A stretch of 64,000 nt of DNA from Holtermannia corniformis (lineage: Eukaryota > Basidiomycota > Tremellomycetes > Holtermanniales): assembly GCA_001599935.1 (NCBI GenBank), contig BCIJ01000009.1, forward strand, positions 176,226 to 240,225. Direction: 5' to 3'. Both the position numbers and the translations under genes were made by a program. This document shows positions 55,234 through 64,000 of the stretch, in pieces. The stretch's first letter is position 1. Each line of letters opens with the position of its first letter. The notes under the pieces are model-generated. The model did no database searches. It was given only the letters and a program-made list of their open reading frames with translations, and was not told the DNA's origin.

Positions 55234-58200
55234 TTATAGCCATAAGAATCTCTTGAGTGCGTAATCCACCCTCGAAGCAATGGATGTCGACTTTTGTGCT
55301 TCGGTCAAGCTGGGTGACAGTCAGCAAGTACTCTCTACAACAAGTGATACCGCTCACCCCACCACATCTGCGTTGACGACAAACGCGGCGTCGTCGTCGA
55401 AGCCAAGCTTGGCCCGCTGGTCTTGAATTTGCTTCACGATGCGATCGACGACCTCCCGACATGTTTCGCCTACACGACCTTCCACTTCGCCGTCGATGGA
55501 GTCTCCATCATCGCCATCCGCCCCGTGATTGACAAATTCGCGCGGCAACGCCTTAAGTGCGAAGAAGTCGATGTCTTCGCTTCGTTCAGTGGCGGCTTCA
55601 TTGGCAGGCTGGCGATTGCGTATCGAGTACGAGCTGTACCTTTCACCGTCTTCGGAGGCTTTGAATGACAAGAGCAAGCCAGCGTTCTGTAGCTGGGTCA
55701 GTCGCGCTGCACAGATTCCCGCATATTCGCACCTCTTCTGGATCCCGACCTGCTTCTTGCAGGGGTGACAGAATATACGCGCCTGACGTGCATGAGCGAG
55801 TGTACAGGCCGTGTAATAAACGAACCCTTCTGAATCTTCGTAATCGAGCCAAGAGGTATCCGCGTGAAGCCGATCACCTTTTCCAACGAGTAGTTAAAAG
55901 AGATGATGTACAGTGCTTGCCGTGTCTGCAGCAGCGTCAGCGCAACATGCCTGACGAACGACGGAGACTGACTAGGATCACGATCTTTTCTTCCAATTTC
56001 GTGCCAATCTTGACATTGCGTTCCTCCGGCGATAGCATCGTCCATCCATGCTGCCGCTGCTCGCCAGCGCTGAGAACACGAGATGTGCATATGTCGACTT
56101 TAAGATGTCAATTCAGACAGTGCAACTCGAAAAGTACTCACTGGCTGCAGAGCGTACTCGCGACAACTTGATGAGGCTCGACGCTTCGGAACTCTGCAGA
56201 TTTTCAAGGAACTCGCTGAAGACACTTAGGTTGCGGTGACCAAGCAAGAAGGATATGACCGCCTGTGAGAAGAAGTCGGAAACAGCGCCAGAGTACATTC
56301 GTGCCAGTGAATTCAGGCCATCATGCCACTAGACGTGTCAGAAACAAATTTCTTCTTCTTAACAGACCCACCATGCCAGTTAGATCACGCTTGCCTGTTC
56401 TGGTGAAATCGCCTTTCAGAGCAGACGTTCCAGCATAAGCTTGTGATACGGCATCACCATTGTTGGCCCAAACTACGCAAATCCGTCAGTGAAACCAAGT
56501 CTTACTGTGACTGCTGCCACTAACCATCATTGAAGACCGTTTCGACGTTGGTCAGCGATTCCGGAACCAGGCCCATTTGAGTGAGCATGTTTGATAGCAC
56601 ATATCGCGCAAAGGCAGATTGAACGACGTTCGTGCGATCAAGGCAGTCAATGCAACTAAGCCTGGTAAGCTTACTGTGCCAGACCACCAACGACAGACCC
56701 ACTTGGTTCGGAATGCCCCATGTTGTTCCCGCATGACTTCATCCTGACACGCCCAGTAGTAGCCTTGCTCCGCAAAGACTGCTTCGAGGTTGTTGACAAG
56801 CTTGCCAATATTTTCGTACTGAGGTTGCTCAATGACATCGGCATTGATTGTTGCGCAGCACCACTGACCTTCATGCCCTTGCACTCATTATGAAAGTCAA
56901 ATTCTTGATAGCTGCACGAAGTATCAGCCAGATCCCATCCTAGCCTCGCGGATCTCACGCAACGTCCGGTCGATCAAGCAATCGCACCAGCTCCTTGTAA
57001 CCGTTTGTCACTTCAGCCTCCCTGCCCGTCGCCTCTGACAAGTTGACAATCGTCTGAAGTACCGTCATTCATGGTGACAGATCGTGCGCTAGTGACTTAC
57101 TTGCTTGCCGTATCGCGCGGTCAAATCGTCGAAATGCATCTTTGCCGTGGTAACCGTGTCCTCAACAGGCTTGTCAAGTGCTGGAATGGGCTTGAGAGCG
57201 TAGGGTGATTGTGACCAGCGTAGAGGTATTGACCCTCGTACTTGCACGAAGCTGAAAAGTGACGGTTTGCCCTCGATCTGTTTATAACAGTCAGCGAGAG
57301 CACTGAGGACGCAAACTACTCACTGTAGCGCGCACGATCATCTCCGTTTCTACCATGTTCGCAACATGACCAAGATCATCGATGCCTCTTCGCTGGTATC
57401 GCAGTCCCGCTCGGTCTTTGCTTCGTCGCGAAATCACCACAAGGTCCACTGGAATACTGCTCGAGGGCTTTGTCGAACCGACCGTACTAGTGGGAGCGGG
57501 TATAGTGAAAGTGGAAGATTGGAACCAGCCCTGCGTAACGGGTAAAATGTACGCGTGCAAGCCCAGCTCGATGAAGTCCTTTGCAAGCCACTCGTTCCAG
57601 AAGAAGCGACGATCAACGCGGCGCCACAGCGGTACGTGCACATCAGGCTCGACAAAGTCATCCCCCTGGATCGTCTTCGACTGCACTTTCGGTTCCTGTG
57701 CGCGCTCTTCAAACGACTCGCCCAGACCAAGCCGGGTGTCTCCAAGATCGGCCTCGTTTACAGGCGACGTCGGGAATGTCCCTTCCTGGGATGCGTTCTT
57801 GGTAAGCAAGTTTGCAAGTAACGTCCCAGATGTCGATCTTGCATGCAGGATTTTGCGCTTATACTGCAGAGAGTGGGTGAGGTCGAAGTCGAAGCTGTAA
57901 AAGAAGCCGCCTGAGCTCAGCTCGCGGATGAGCTCGCGTAAGATTTTAGATTCGAGTTCTCGACGTTGCGGAGGATTTGATGCAAATGGCACTGATTCGG
58001 TTGAAGTGCGGGCGGATGAGGTGGTGGCATCAGATGCAACGGTCTCAGTTGCCGTGGGAACGTCTGTCGATGATTTGTCCGTTCCATCCACTGTTGACAC
58101 TTCCTCGGATGGTGCTACCTGATTGACCCCCGCTGCAGTGTTGCCCGCACGCTTTGGTATCTTCGGGATGAACATTCCCCATCCAATGTTGAACTTCTTT

Positions 58201-59203
58201 TTGCCCTTCTCGTCTGCTTTTCCGGAGTCAAGATCGAGGATGTCTAACGGTGACTCGTCGGCTTCCGGTGATAACGACGGCGAGCCACCACCACCGCGAA
58301 CGATTGCGTCTTCCTCAGCTTCTATCGATGTGGTGTCATCGCCCTCTGCTTCCGTGTCGGTCTCGCCTTCGGTCTCGCTCGCAGGTTCGGTAGCGGGTTT
58401 AGCTGGTGTCTTGGCACCCAGCCCAGGCAGTGGGATTGACCATCGTACATTCAGCGCACGATTCGCCAGGGCCGGCAGAGAGTTTGCGTCATTATCGTCT
58501 TTTGGCTTCGGATGAAGCTTGGCCTGCCTAACTTCAGTCATTGAGTCACAAGCCTCGAGAATACTGACATGTAATGCCATCAGAGCCTTTAGCGTCTTCT
58601 CGGCCAAGTCAGGGGTTAAGGGGATTGGGTGAATATCAGCCAAGGTGTAGACCTCGTGTGTTGAGGCTCGGCTGTCCGGGAAGCTGAGGGAGTCTGTGGA
58701 TGCCGAGGTAGGAAGGGTCGATGAAGTGGTGGCATGTGCCGAGAAGATTGGTGTGGGCGGGGATCTTGGTGGGAGGAACGCGAGGAGATATGAAGCTGCC
58801 CGGAGGGTCAGTAAGAGTCGTACAGCCGTACCGCAGGACGATGTCTGAACCAAAGCAGGTGTAACATGACTTTCGAGCAGACCCACTCACCATCCCATAG
58901 CCGCACCAAGCCAAGGATACCCCCTAACTCGACCTCGAGTTGATCCTCTGTCTCCTCCTCACCAAGGCCCGTCCCGTCCCACTGCTCGACCCGTCCTTTT
59001 GCACCCCATCGTATCAGCACACCTCTACCAGGCAGTTGCGGGACCGAAATATTGCCCTCCGCCTGCGGGGCAACTGGCCTAAGCAGCAAGCCATGCGGAA
59101 CGATGTTGAGGCGGAGCTTGCGATGGGGGTGCGATGGGAAAGGAGGGACCTGCATGCTTCTCGGTAGACCACCAGACGGCGAAGAGTGTGCTGAAGAGGG
59201 CAT
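55234..59203 (-). CDS. Sac-domain phosphoinositide phosphatase (Sac2/INPP5F-like)
   Basis: Predicted to remove a phosphate from phosphoinositides (Sac2/INPP5F is a PI4P phosphatase of endosomes). The ATG at 59203 begins MPSSAHSSPSGGLPRSMQVP. The Sac domain is interrupted by a long acidic/Ser insert of about 200 residues, then SSGGFFYSFDFDLTHSLQYK, WNEWLAKDFIELGLHAYILP, and RYQRRGIDDLGHVANMVETE. Further on come SFVQVRGSIPLRWSQSPYAL, YQEFDFHNECKGMKYENIGK, and the catalytic NCIDCLDRTNVVQSAFARYV (Cys-x5-Arg). The tail has FSEFLENLQSSEASSLIKLS, SLEKVIGFTRIPLGSITKIQ and LLLSFKASEDGERYSSYSI, which fits the hSac2 (PH-like) domain, and no 5-phosphatase domain. The stop is at 55236-55234. About 1,000 residues. 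Confidence 0.9.
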
Positions 59204-59880
59204 TGGACCGGACCTAGCGAGACCTTGTTGTGACCGCAGCTGGTCGTGACGCCAGTGTTTCAGCGAGATTTCCCTAGTGTTCCAGCCGATTAAGAGCTTC
59301 GGTCACACTGATCGTCGGGGTGATCACAGCTCTGGCAACGATGACTCTGGCGACGGCTGACTGTGGGTCTTATTCGCTCAACGGTCTGGACATCATCTTG
59401 CTGCGATTGAGCTCATGATCGGACGAGCGAGGGTCGATGACGGCACGATCGAGGGCAACCTTGAAACACGTCAGGCAGGATGTCCTTTCCGAGCACTGCA
59501 ACGTATCTGCGCCTGGGCAACGACCACAACTAACACTCAGTTGTGACCCGAAGCAGTGACCACGTCACATAGTGAGGAGATCCTTCTACATCTCGGCGTA
59601 TGCCAAGGGGTCGTTAGTACGGGCGAACATTCGAATGCGAAAGTGGCAGTACTTCTGGCTTTGTCAGCCGATGATGTCTATAGCCAGCTCTTCTAGAGGC
59701 ATGTTTCATCTACTCTAAACAAGCTGATCTGTCAATTCTTCCTTTTGACTCTCATGCTACTTTGGCGCGCTCATACTTCTCCGCCTCGTTCACCTCAAAT
59801 TGCGCTCCCTCTGTCCTCATCCCGGTCCAATGCCTACATGTACGAGTACGCCAATCAAGCTTACCCCTCCAAGCTAAGCG
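59204..59880. other. 677-bp region upstream of the Sac gene and of a small ORF
   Basis: Divergent upstream region. No supported exon except a short frame from ATG 59754 that overlaps the start of the 83-codon ORF at 59881 in another frame. Nothing else stands out. Confidence 0.4.
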
Positions 59881-60132
59881 ATGTCCACTGAGACCCACTC
59901 ATTCTCAGCGACCAACTCGTTAGGCGTAGAATGGGAGATCACTCTGTATCACACAGTTAATCTCTCAGGCGAGCCTGTGACCAGCATCTTCGCGGTGCGG
60001 GATGACGGTGCCGTGCCCCCACCGGCGAATGAACTCGCAGGATATCTCGACTTGTCAACGGTCGAGTCGATGCTGCGCACCGCCATCAACAACCCGCCGA
60101 GTTCGACTGAGCGATGGGATATTGATTGCTGA
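59881..60132 (+). CDS. Small single-exon hypothetical protein (83 aa)
   Basis: An intronless frame starts MSTETHSFSATNSLGVEWEI, then TLYHTVNLSGEPVTSIFAVR, DDGAVPPPANELAGYLDLST, VESMLRTAINNPPSSTERWD, ending IDC. Alternating hydrophobic pattern (WEITLYHTVNL) suggests beta strands. No family recognised. An overlapping upstream ATG frame (59754-59891) ends inside it, which could act as a uORF. It is convergent with UTP15 (62 bp). Confidence 0.5.
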   Translation: MSTETHSFSATNSLGVEWEITLYHTVNLSGEPVTSIFAVRDDGAVPPPANELAGYLDLSTVESMLRTAINNPPSSTERWDIDC

Positions 60133-60194
60133 AATCGGACGAGGTGCGCGTCAATGCAGTGTAATAGAGATACATGCATGCACGCCGTGCAACC

Positions 60195-61990
60195 CTATGC
60201 AACTTGCCCCATCGCCGCCTGTTGATGATCAGTGGTCATTCCTTTGTCATTTTCGACAGTACCCACCTGTGCCAACGTCATCTCCATAGCGCCGCTGAGC
60301 TTGACCAGCTCCTTCTGGAACTTGAGCTCGGCCTCGATCTTCCTCTGCAGCTTGGCCACGATCGGGTCGATCAAGGGTGCCGAGCCGAGGATCGGCGTGT
60401 ACATGTCTGTACGAGTCAGTACGCTTACTGGCAAGTATCTGAGAACGCCTACCGATCACCACACCGGCAATCTCGCTCGCCATCTCTCCGAAACGGGGAT
60501 CCGTAATGTGCTTGAGCAAGAACGCGAGCAGCGGCTCGAGAGTGACATCGTCACGGCCTTGCAGTGCGATGCGGAGACCATCGCGGTGAATAAGCTCTTG
60601 CAGAACCGCAAAGGTTGTGACAGCCGGCAAAGTCTGTCCGGTAGTCGGTCAGCGCTGATGTCATAGATCACCTTATATGCGAACACTGACCGTCTTCAAC
60701 GCAGCATCGAGCCCGGCAGCGTACTTGAAGCTCTTGAGATACCGATCAAACTCCTTGAGCCGTTGTCGCCGTTTCGTCTCTGCTCTGAACTCATCCTCGG
60801 GCCCCTTCAAAACGGTCGGCGCCGTCTTGGAGTTGACGTGGCCGGTGTTGAAGACGTTCTCCATGTCTGCAAAGTACTCGTACGCGCCACCAGCCACAGC
60901 AGCCTTGGCTTGGTCAGCGGCAGCTGCCTCGGATGGTTTGGGATCACGCCGGCGGAGGGAAAATGTGCCGTCGAGAAGACCGGCGGCGATATGTGTGTCG
61001 TCGGGCTAGGTCGATCAGCTGGCGTTGCGCCTTGATGAAGTTTGCGACTCACAGACATGGCCAGACTGAGCACCGGGGCCGAATACCGCATAGTGTGCAC
61101 CACGTTCCAGTCCTCGACATCGTACACTTTCACCATCTGGTCCAGACCACCCGTCAAGAGTCTCCGGTGCCCGCCATCAAATGTCGCGCATGTCACCGTC
61201 TTCTGGTGATTTGACATTGCGGCTACACATTGCCCCGCCATGGCGATATCCCACACGCGCAAGATTGGGCCACCGACCGAGACGGCGACACCCCCGGAGG
61301 GAAAGGGCAACACTGCTTCCACTGGTGCACCGCCGTGCTTCATTGAAACTTCGGCTCGGCCCGTTCGTGTATCCCACAGCTTGATGGTCGAGTCGTAGGA
61401 GCCTGACAAGAGGAGGTTGGGATCGTTTGGGAGGAAGGAGGCGGAACGGACGTAGTCGGTATGTCCAGTAAAGCTGGTAAGACAAGCTTCCGATGCGAGA
61501 TCCCAGAGCTTGAGCGTCGTGTCGTCTGACGCTGAGAGCACCTGAGGTCCATGCGGGGAGAAGTGCGTCACATGCACCGGTCTGATGGTAAGTACCTCAT
61601 TTACAGCCTTCGTTCGGCTCACTGATTGTGCTCCTTCATCGTTCTCAAGATTGCCCGCGAGTTGATGTCAAACACTTGCACCAGCCCATCGTCCCCTCCC
61701 GCAATCACCAGCTTGCCATCTTTCCTGATCTCACCACTGCGCGCAGTATCCTTGAACCTTGTAATGTTCTTGACGACCTTGCCTGTTTTCGGCGCGTAGA
61801 TCAAGACACGGGTCGACGTTGTCACAGCGAATCGATGTGGTTTTGACGGCGAGAAGTGGATCGAGGTGATTGGGTGATGATGCTTGATGAAGAGGGGATT
61901 ACGAAACGAGTGGAAGAAGCGGGTGTGTGGGTTCTTGATGGAGACAATGCGTGGCGGTTGAGCCAGGGGTTGAGTGGGAAGGAAGTCCAT
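60195..61990 (-). CDS. UTP15: U3 snoRNP WD40 protein Utp15
   Basis: Utp15 belongs to the tUTP/UtpA complex of the small-subunit processome and supports rDNA transcription and pre-18S processing in the nucleolus. The ATG at 61990 begins MDFLPTQPLAQPPRIVSIKN. WD repeats follow: FSPSKPHRFAVTTSTRVLIY, GGDDGLVQVFDINSRAILRT, SASDDTTLKLWDLASEACLT, SGSYDSTIKLWDTRTGRAEV, GGPILRVWDIAMAGQCVAAM, LTGGLDQMVKVYDVEDWNVV. The C-terminal UTP15_C domain reads LKEFDRYLKSFKYAAGLDAA, LPAVTTFAVLQELIHRDGLR, IALQGRDDVTLEPLLAFLLK, ending AAMGQVA at 60197-60195. Five short introns; about 515 residues, typical. Works in the same particle as SOF1 at 7 kb. Confidence 0.95.
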
Positions 61991-62536
61991 GTTGCTCAAC
62001 GCTCAAGCCGGATCAGAGAGTACTTGTCGTGGCTGGACCGCTTCCCGACCGAGGCTTCGCCAAGCTTCGTCTGGAATGTGATTTGCTGTCCTGTACCTTT
62101 TTTGCGTTGGTCTGCTTTGCTCCAGCTGCCGTTGCGTCGTCGGGAATGAGCTTGAGAGTCTTCGTCTGACCCTCTTGGCCGCAAAATCTCGGCGGCGAGG
62201 TGCACTATCACGTGGCAATGTGCACGCGCCTAGCAGACCGTGTGCATGGCCATTTTCAGGCCTAACACCAGTCGGACATCCGTGTAGGCTTGCGGACGGA
62301 CGCGTGCTTGTGACGTGAGAGCCGGTCGATAGGCCCAGTGAGCTATACGGGCGCCACCGCAGCAGACGGTTGTCGTCTTCTTGCCTTGCTGAAGCTACGA
62401 GGCCGGCCTGGTACTCTGGGGAACCCATACGGCTTGCTTGCCATCACTCGAGTTTTGTGTCTTGTTCGTGTCCCATCCGCCACTTGGTCGCCCCATCTCC
62501 CAGCCATGGCAAGCCATAGCTTGAGCTCACTATAGG
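61991..62536. other. 546-bp divergent region between UTP15 and ATG13
   Basis: No coding exon supported. A CACGTG hexamer occurs at 62209-62214. Otherwise I see nothing distinctive. Confidence 0.4.
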
Positions 62537-64000
62537 ATGTCTGCACTGAATCCGCTTGGGCAGCCCACGCGACGCGCTTCAAGCTCGTCGGCGGTGCCAG
62601 GGACAGCATCGGGCTCGTCTACCGCAACGATCCCCCCGTCCAGCGATGTCGCTCGAGCCGACCAGATCGTCCATCGTCTCTACCTCAAAACGCTCGCCAT
62701 CTTGATAGAGGGCCGGTTGACACACTATGCGTCTAGTGGTGGGTCTCAGCCAGCCAAAGAGTCAAAGGTGGACAAATGGGTCAGTGCATCGGTCGACGTC
62801 TGTGCGAGGCTGATGGGTGATGGGCATAGTTCAATCTGCCGCTGCCAGAGATAGAGCTCTACAGAGCCGACTTGCAGATCTATAAAGTCGTCTCGGCGAT
62901 TCCACCGCCAGCGGTGCCCCCATTGCTGATCGCCTTTACGTTGGACACGTCGGATGTATTGGCAAACCAGGCTTTGATGTGGGCTGTCAACGGCGAAGAT
63001 GAACCCAAACTTCGACTACAGCTTGACAACAGCCTCAGTGGCATCGTTCTCGAACGATGGGCCTTCGTGGCTAGGTCAGTACACCTTGTCCCAGGCAGGG
63101 CGCGTTTGGATGCTATGGACAACGTTGACCCTTTTTAGTCCGCCAGACCCTTCGCAACCTGCGCCAACGGCATCCGGCACATACAAATCCGGGATAATAC
63201 ACTTTCGAGCACTTTACTCGCTCATACGACTAATGCCAGCCTACCGCTTGTACCGAAAGCTCAGGCGTGCTAATAATGGTCTTCGGGTCGGGATCAAGCT
63301 CTGGGCGCCCGAAGGTGTCAACGATCTCGAAGAAGCATGGCACATCATGGAGCGTGGCTTGGTCGGGATCAACATCCCTCTAGCGTCTTTGGTTTCGCCT
63401 GAAGGGCCCGCAACTCGGCCAACGGACGACATGCGGCCTCAGTCTCACGCGTTCCCGCCGCTCGTGTCTTTGCCTGGCAAGTTCCAGCTCTCAGCAGAGT
63501 ACCGCGTCGACGCAGATTTCTCAGTTCAGGACATGGAAACGGTCCTTAGCTCCAAATTTGTGCGCGAGACCGAACTCGACATGGACGAGGAATGGTTCAC
63601 CCCGACCGTCGTCAGGCAGCGACTAGGATCATCGGCCAAAGCTTCGCCGATCCTGCAACTGCCTTCAGCACAGGGTTCGCTGTCTGATCGGGCATCGCAG
63701 TTCCTGTCCTCGTCACCGGCGGCGATCGCGGCCCGACTCGGTCGGGGATCGGTCGGTAGGGCGAGTATACCGTCAAGACCTAGCTTTGGCAGTTTAGGCG
63801 GCGTCGACAAATGGGGTGCGCTTGCCGAGGGTTTACCTTTCGCAAACCAGCCGACGGCTTCAGCATCAGTCCCAGGTCGTCCGTCACCTCCTGATGCGCA
63901 ACGGTCGAGGACGGGTAGTTTACTCGGAAGGGTGGGTCAAACGTCAATGCCGGAAACGGTTTCTAATGTACTCAGGACGCCAGTCAGAGTGGTTTGTCAG
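62537..64000 (+). CDS. ATG13: Autophagy-related protein 13 (3' partial)
   Basis: Atg13 is the TORC1-regulated scaffold that activates the Atg1 kinase and recruits Atg9 vesicles at the start of autophagy. The ATG at 62537 begins MSALNPLGQPTRRASSSSAV, then the HORMA domain: ARADQIVHRLYLKTLAILIE, FNLPLPEIELYRADLQIYKV, PPLLIAFTLDTSDVLANQAL, IVLERWAF, IHFRALYSLIRLMPAYRLYR, and KLWAPEGVNDLEEAWHIMER. After about residue 300 the sequence becomes the Ser/Pro-rich disordered tail with putative kinase sites (SFGSLGG, GRPSPPD). Two short introns are seen (62776-62824 and 63074-63137). The gene runs past the window edge without a stop. Confidence 0.93.

Noticed and set aside
61181..61485. Long antisense frames opposite WD40 and other genes
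   Set aside because: Shadows of real exons caused by GC-rich codon use; the opposite strand carries clear family motifs.

Overview
The window looks like a compact nuclear contig from a basidiomycete fungus. GC content is moderately high. Genes are packed on both strands and cut by many tiny introns of about 45-55 nt with GTRNGT donors, CTGAC/CTAAC branch sites and a nearby AG. The gene set (urease accessory UreG, bifunctional Trp5, RNase P/MRP Pop7, exocyst Sec5, Atg13, NDE-type NADH dehydrogenase) is fungal. I see no rRNA, tRNA, CRISPR array, transposase or reverse transcriptase.

Layout. 0-10 kb: an acidic gene tail, UreG, the TFIIH helicase Ssl2/XPB, an unknown gene, the SSU processome protein Sof1 and RNase P/MRP Pop7. 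10-17.7 kb: 3-hydroxyanthranilate dioxygenase (NAD synthesis), an LYR-type mitochondrial protein, NC2-beta, a FAH-domain acylpyruvase, succinyl-CoA ligase beta and the Mpv17/Sym1 channel protein, mostly mitochondrial or metabolic. 17.9-26.7 kb: a cation/Ca2+ exchanger containing a 1.57-kb intron, a palindrome-rich divergent promoter, an external NADH dehydrogenase, Cmc1 and a small unknown. 26.7-39.6 kb: Sec5, a kinesin-6, a hotdog thioesterase, an NmrA-like protein, mitoribosomal uS9 and ESCRT-I Vps28. 39.6-50.3 kb: a gene-poor stretch, a secreted alkaline phosphatase, Trp5 and a DUF726 membrane hydrolase. 51.2-64 kb: an OPT oligopeptide transporter, a Sac-domain phosphoinositide phosphatase, a small unknown, Utp15 and the 5' part of Atg13.

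The most striking observation is exon architecture. Several genes need exons of only 1, 1, 3, 4, 8, 8 or 8 nt to stay in frame and to restore conserved family motifs. The extreme case is the OPT transporter, where two consecutive single-nucleotide exons (G at 53887, T at 53957) lie between three introns that each have full donor, branch and acceptor signals. Two introns (TRP5 and SYM1) appear to use GC donors. Against a background of ~50-nt introns, the exchanger carries one 1574-nt intron.

Regulatory signals visible by eye are a recurrent CTAGCA element in several promoters (including three perfectly phased 11-bp copies), a 30-bp near-palindrome within a CCTAAT/ATTAG cluster between the exchanger and the NADH dehydrogenase, a Gcn4-type TGACTCA site 96 bp before TRP5, and a CACGTG box before the phosphatase. 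All exon boundaries are read by eye. Family calls rest on motif recognition, not on database searches.
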